Positions 61,289 to 64,000 of a stretch of 64,000 nt of DNA are shown here, in pieces. The position numbers were made by a program, and so were the translations under genes. Each line of letters begins with the position of its first letter. The stretch's first letter is position 1. Location: contig NZ_BMMF01000013.1 in the NCBI RefSeq assembly GCF_014645695.1, forward strand, positions 1 to 64,000, written 5' to 3'. A model generated the notes under the pieces. That model did no database searches and was not told where the DNA came from. It saw only the letters and a list, made by a program, of their open reading frames with translations. The DNA is from Salinarimonas ramus. Lineage in GTDB: Bacteria; Pseudomonadota; Alphaproteobacteria; Rhizobiales; Beijerinckiaceae.

Positions 61289-61690
61289 TCAGCGGGTGCT
61301 CGGCGGCGGGGCGATATCGTCCTCGATGGCGGGCAGCGGCTCGACCGCGACGGGCTCCGGCGCCGGCCCGATGGCGAGGCGCCGCGCGCGAGCGCCGCGC
61401 GCGTTCGTCTCCGCGAGGGCGGCTTCGAGCTCGGCGCGCGCGGCCTCCACCTCGGCCTGCGTCTTCGGCGCGGTCTCCCGCGCCGGCGCCGGGGCGATGG
61501 GCAGGTAGTCCGCCTCGGCGGCGGGCCGGCTCTCCTCGATGAAGCCGGGGGCGGCCTGCTGCGGCGCCGTGGCACCCACGGACGCGAACACGTCGCGCAC
61601 GGGGTTGAGGTCGCCCGCGCAGCCGCCGAGCGTCGCGACCGCGAGCGCGAGGCCCGCCGCCGTCACCATCCTGCGCCAGATCGCCGTCAT
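61289..61690 (-). CDS. Small lipoprotein
   Basis: This 133-residue protein has a lipoprotein signal (residues 1-24) ending in the lipobox LGGC, and an acidic, Ala/Pro-rich mature region with a helical Glu/Ala segment ([16 protein letters not shown]) and a proline-rich tail. No catalytic motif is seen. It is probably an outer-membrane-anchored protein of unknown role. It is divergent from phaC, with 180 bp between them. Confidence 0.75.
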   Translation of the reverse strand: MTAIWRRMVTAAGLALAVATLGGCAGDLNPVRDVFASVGATAPQQAAPGFIEESRPAAEADYLPIAPAPARETAPKTQAEVEAARAELEAALAETNARGARARRLAIGPAPEPVAVEPLPAIEDDIAPPPSTR

Positions 61691-61870
61691 GCACGCTCCG
61701 CTCGATCACGCTTTCCGGGAACGCCTTCGCATCGGGCGTCTTCCGGGTCTAGCGAAAACCATATCGCGCTCGGTAAAGTGTCGAAAGGACGGCGTCGACG
61801 GGCGAGCCCGGGCAGGGAGGTTCGGGGGAGGACGTCGGCGCGTCGCCGTCCGAACGAGGGGGAAGCGTCC

Positions 61871-63691
61871 GTGAGCGACAACAGAAGGTCCGAAGGACCA
61901 CGCGCATCCACGTCCGACCAGCCCGCGCCCGATTTCGAGGCGATGTCGCGCAACATGGCGCGGCTCGTGGAGGAATACGGCAAGGCGACCGCGGCCTATC
62001 TCAAGCCAATCGAGGAGCGGCGGGCGAAGACGGGCATGGCCGACGAGATGTCGGACATGGTCAAGACGCTCGTCCACGTCACCGAGCGCTGGCTGATCGA
62101 TCCGCAGAAGGCCATCGAGGCGCAGGCGCGCCTCGGCGCGTCCTTCTTCGACATCTGGTCGTCCTCGCTGCGGCGCATGCAGGGCGAGGACGTGCCCCCC
62201 GCCGCGGCGCCGGACCCGAAGGATTCGCGCTTTGCGGACAAGGAATGGTCCGACAACGCCTATTTCGACTTCCTCAAGCAGGCCTATCTCGCCACCTCGC
62301 GCTGGGCGGAGAGCATGGTCGACGAGGCGGAGGGGATCGACGAGCCCACGCGGCAGAAAGCGCGCTTCTACGTGCGCCAGATGTCGAGCGCGCTCTCGCC
62401 GTCGAACTTCCTCACGACGAACCCGGAGCTGATCCGCGAGACCCTGCGCGAATCGGGCGCGAACCTCGTGCGCGGCATGCAGATGCTGGCGGAGGACATC
62501 GAGGCCGGCGACGGCGAATTGAAGATCCGTCAGTCGGACCCGGCGCGATTCAAGGTCGGCGTCAACCTGGCCACGACGCCGGGCAAGGTGATCTTCCGCA
62601 ACGAGCTGATCGAGCTGCTGCAATATTCACCGACCACGGACGACGTGCTGAAGCGGCCGCTGCTGATCGTGCCGCCGTGGATCAACAAGTTCTACATCCT
62701 CGATCTCAACGAGCAGAAGAGCTTCATCCGCTGGGCCGTCTCCCAGGGGCTCACCGTCTTCTGCATCTCCTGGGTCAACCCGGATGCGCGGCTCGCGGAG
62801 AAGAGCTTCGAGCACTACATGCGCGAGGGGATCTTCGCCGCGCTCGACGCCATCGAGCAGGCGACGGGCGAGCGGCAGGTGACGGCGATCGGCTATTGCG
62901 TCGGCGGCACGCTGCTCTCGACCGCGCTCGGCTACATGGCCGCGACGAAGGACGACCGCATCGCCTCCGCGACGCTCTTCACGACGCAGGTCGACTTCAC
63001 CCATGCGGGCGACCTCAAGGTCTTCGCCGACGAGACCGGCATCCGCGCCATCGAGGAGACGATGAAGGCGCGCGGCTATCTCGAAGGCTCGCGCATGGCC
63101 TCGGCCTTCAACATGCTGCGGCCCAACGATCTGATCTGGCCCTACATCGTCAACGTCTACCTCAAGGGCCAGGCGCCCTTCCCCTTCGACCTGCTGTACT
63201 GGAACTCGGATTCGACCCGCATGCCGGCGGCGAACCATTCGTTCTACCTGCGCAACTGCTATCTCGAGAACAACCTCAGCTGCGGCAAGGTCACGATCGC
63301 GGGCAAGAAGATCGATTTGAAGAAGGTCAAGATCCCGATCTTCAACCTCGCCACCCGCGAGGACCACATCGCCCCGGCGAAATCCGTCTTCCTCGGCTCC
63401 TCCGCCTTCGGCGGTCCGGTGGACTACGTCATGGCCGGCTCCGGTCACATCGCCGGCGTGGTCAACCCGCCCTCCAAGCCGAAATATCAATACTGGACCG
63501 GAGGCAAGCCCGAGGGCGAGCTCGAGGACTGGATCGCGAAGGCGACGGAGCATCCGGGCTCGTGGTGGCCCTACTGGTTCTCCTGGATCGAGAACCAGGC
63601 GCCCGAGCGCGTCCCCGCCCGCACCCCAGGAGACGGCGCGCTCGCCCCCCTCGGCGACGCGCCGGGGACCTACGTGCTGGAGAAGGCCTGA
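61871..63691 (+). CDS. phaC: Class I poly(3-hydroxyalkanoate) synthase PhaC
   Basis: PhaC polymerises 3-hydroxyacyl-CoA into PHA storage granules. The 606-residue alpha/beta-hydrolase has the lipase-like box GYCVGG with nucleophile Cys343, [13 protein letters not shown], an Asp in REDHIAP and the terminal SGHIAG histidine. Length and lack of a PhaE partner fit class I. GTG 61871 follows GGGGGAAG. phaA, phaB and phasin genes are not in the window. A mosaic palindrome follows the stop. Confidence 0.97.
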   Translation: MSDNRRSEGPRASTSDQPAPDFEAMSRNMARLVEEYGKATAAYLKPIEERRAKTGMADEMSDMVKTLVHVTERWLIDPQKAIEAQARLGASFFDIWSSSLRRMQGEDVPPAAAPDPKDSRFADKEWSDNAYFDFLKQAYLATSRWAESMVDEAEGIDEPTRQKARFYVRQMSSALSPSNFLTTNPELIRETLRESGANLVRGMQMLAEDIEAGDGELKIRQSDPARFKVGVNLATTPGKVIFRNELIELLQYSPTTDDVLKRPLLIVPPWINKFYILDLNEQKSFIRWAVSQGLTVFCISWVNPDARLAEKSFEHYMREGIFAALDAIEQATGERQVTAIGYCVGGTLLSTALGYMAATKDDRIASATLFTTQVDFTHAGDLKVFADETGIRAIEETMKARGYLEGSRMASAFNMLRPNDLIWPYIVNVYLKGQAPFPFDLLYWNSDSTRMPAANHSFYLRNCYLENNLSCGKVTIAGKKIDLKKVKIPIFNLATREDHIAPAKSVFLGSSAFGGPVDYVMAGSGHIAGVVNPPSKPKYQYWTGGKPEGELEDWIAKATEHPGSWWPYWFSWIENQAPERVPARTPGDGALAPLGDAPGTYVLEKA

Positions 63692-63704
63692 CGAGACGGC
63701 ATCG

Positions 63705-63836
63705 CTTCCTTCCCGCAGGGGAGGAGTCCGCGCGAAGCGCGGGCGGTGGGGCCGTTCCGATCATTCTGCACCCCGGACCACCCCCGCCCCACCCTCCGAC
63801 CCATGGGTCGTCGTCCTCCCCTGCGGAGAGGTGGCG
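63705..63836. repeat. Mosaic palindromic element downstream of phaC
   Basis: Left end CTTCCTTCCCGCAGGGGAGG and right end CCTCCCCTGCGGAGAGGTGG mirror each other, with inner GCGGGCGGTGGGG and CCCCCGCCCCACC tracts, and a CGACCCATGGGTCG palindrome inside the right half. It fills the gap between the convergent phaC and RND genes and belongs to the same general class as the elements at 18.8 kb and 35.3 kb. Confidence 0.8.
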
Positions 63837-63858
63837 CGTTCGGGTCCGAACCTGCGCG

Positions 63859-64000
63859 CTACTCGGCCCCCTCCGCGGCGACGCGTCGGCGCCGGAAGCG
63901 CTCCGCCAGGCGCTTACCGGCGGCGCTCGTCCGTGCGCCGAGCACCAGCATGGCCGGCGTCAGGATCAGCGTCAGCACGGTGGCGAAGGTGAGCCCGCCG
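63859..64000 (-). CDS. RND efflux pump permease, C-terminal end (partial)
   Basis: The window ends inside this gene; only the last 46 or so residues are present. They read GGLTFATVLTLILTPAML at the start, which is the final membrane helix of AcrB/HAE1-type inner-membrane RND exporters, followed by a basic tail (RLAERFRRRR) and stop. The rest of the pump lies beyond 64000. Confidence 0.8.
   Translation of the reverse strand, partial: GGLTFATVLTLILTPAMLVLGARTSAAGKRLAERFRRRRVAAEGAE

Noticed and set aside
1-64000. Prophage, insertion sequence, tRNA or rRNA genes
   Set aside because: No transposase, integrase, phage structural gene or RNA gene could be recognised by reading both strands. A tRNA-finding program would settle the last point.

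Overview
This is a 64-kb stretch of a very GC-rich chromosome with tightly packed genes, many ATGA/GTGA start-stop overlaps and frequent GTG or TTG starts. The gene set and neighbourhoods point to an alphaproteobacterium of the order Hyphomicrobiales (Rhizobiales), perhaps near Methylobacteriaceae or Salinarimonadaceae. Supporting features are aerobic cobalamin genes cobW-cobN-cobG-cobH, the ntrY-ntrX-hfq-hflX block, pyrB with a non-catalytic pyrC paralogue next to plsY-dprA, a class I phaC, and a metallohydrolase gene following dac-tmk-holB-metG-tatD. The family-level placement is inference. No rRNA, tRNA, CRISPR array, transposase or prophage was seen. No stretch longer than about 240 bases lacks a gene.

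Layout: 1-8.0 kb is a leftward cobalamin operon behind a B12 riboswitch, with cobP divergent. 8-19.5 kb carries argB, engB, two transporters, dprA-plsY, pyrC'-pyrB and an acyltransferase. 19.5-25.8 kb carries nth-pyrF, ada, a Uma2 nuclease and a full elongation factor P lysylation set (epmB, epmA, efp). 25.9-35.3 kb is accessory metabolism: an AceE-like E1 enzyme, a crotonase, a membrane patatin, an M24 protein without metal ligands, an SDR and small secreted proteins. 35.4-39.1 kb holds a PfkB kinase, azlCD and a glycosyltransferase. 39.4-45.6 kb is the rightward dac-tmk-holB-metG-tatD-MBL operon, followed by a vapBC toxin-antitoxin pair and a glutamate-receptor-like potassium channel gene. 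49.1-57.4 kb carries mazG, hflX-hfq, ntrX-ntrY, rlmE and ppx. 57.6-64 kb has a single-domain response regulator, a cytochrome c, a lipid kinase, an aminotransferase, a lipoprotein, phaC and the end of an RND pump gene.

The most striking observation is inside cobG. Two copies of a roughly 195-bp palindromic element lie in frame in the coding sequence and add about 161 residues between otherwise intact precorrin-3B synthase halves. A half copy lies between plsY and pyrC, and related mosaic palindromes lie after the acyltransferase, after pfkB and after phaC. This resembles the logic of Rickettsia palindromic elements (selfish repeats tolerated inside proteins). Several proteins look like catalytically altered family members: pyrC' lacks its metal histidines, the crotonase lacks both catalytic glutamates, the M24 protein lacks its metal ligands, a secreted MBL-fold protein has a degraded metal motif, and the cation antiporter lacks one signature glutamate.
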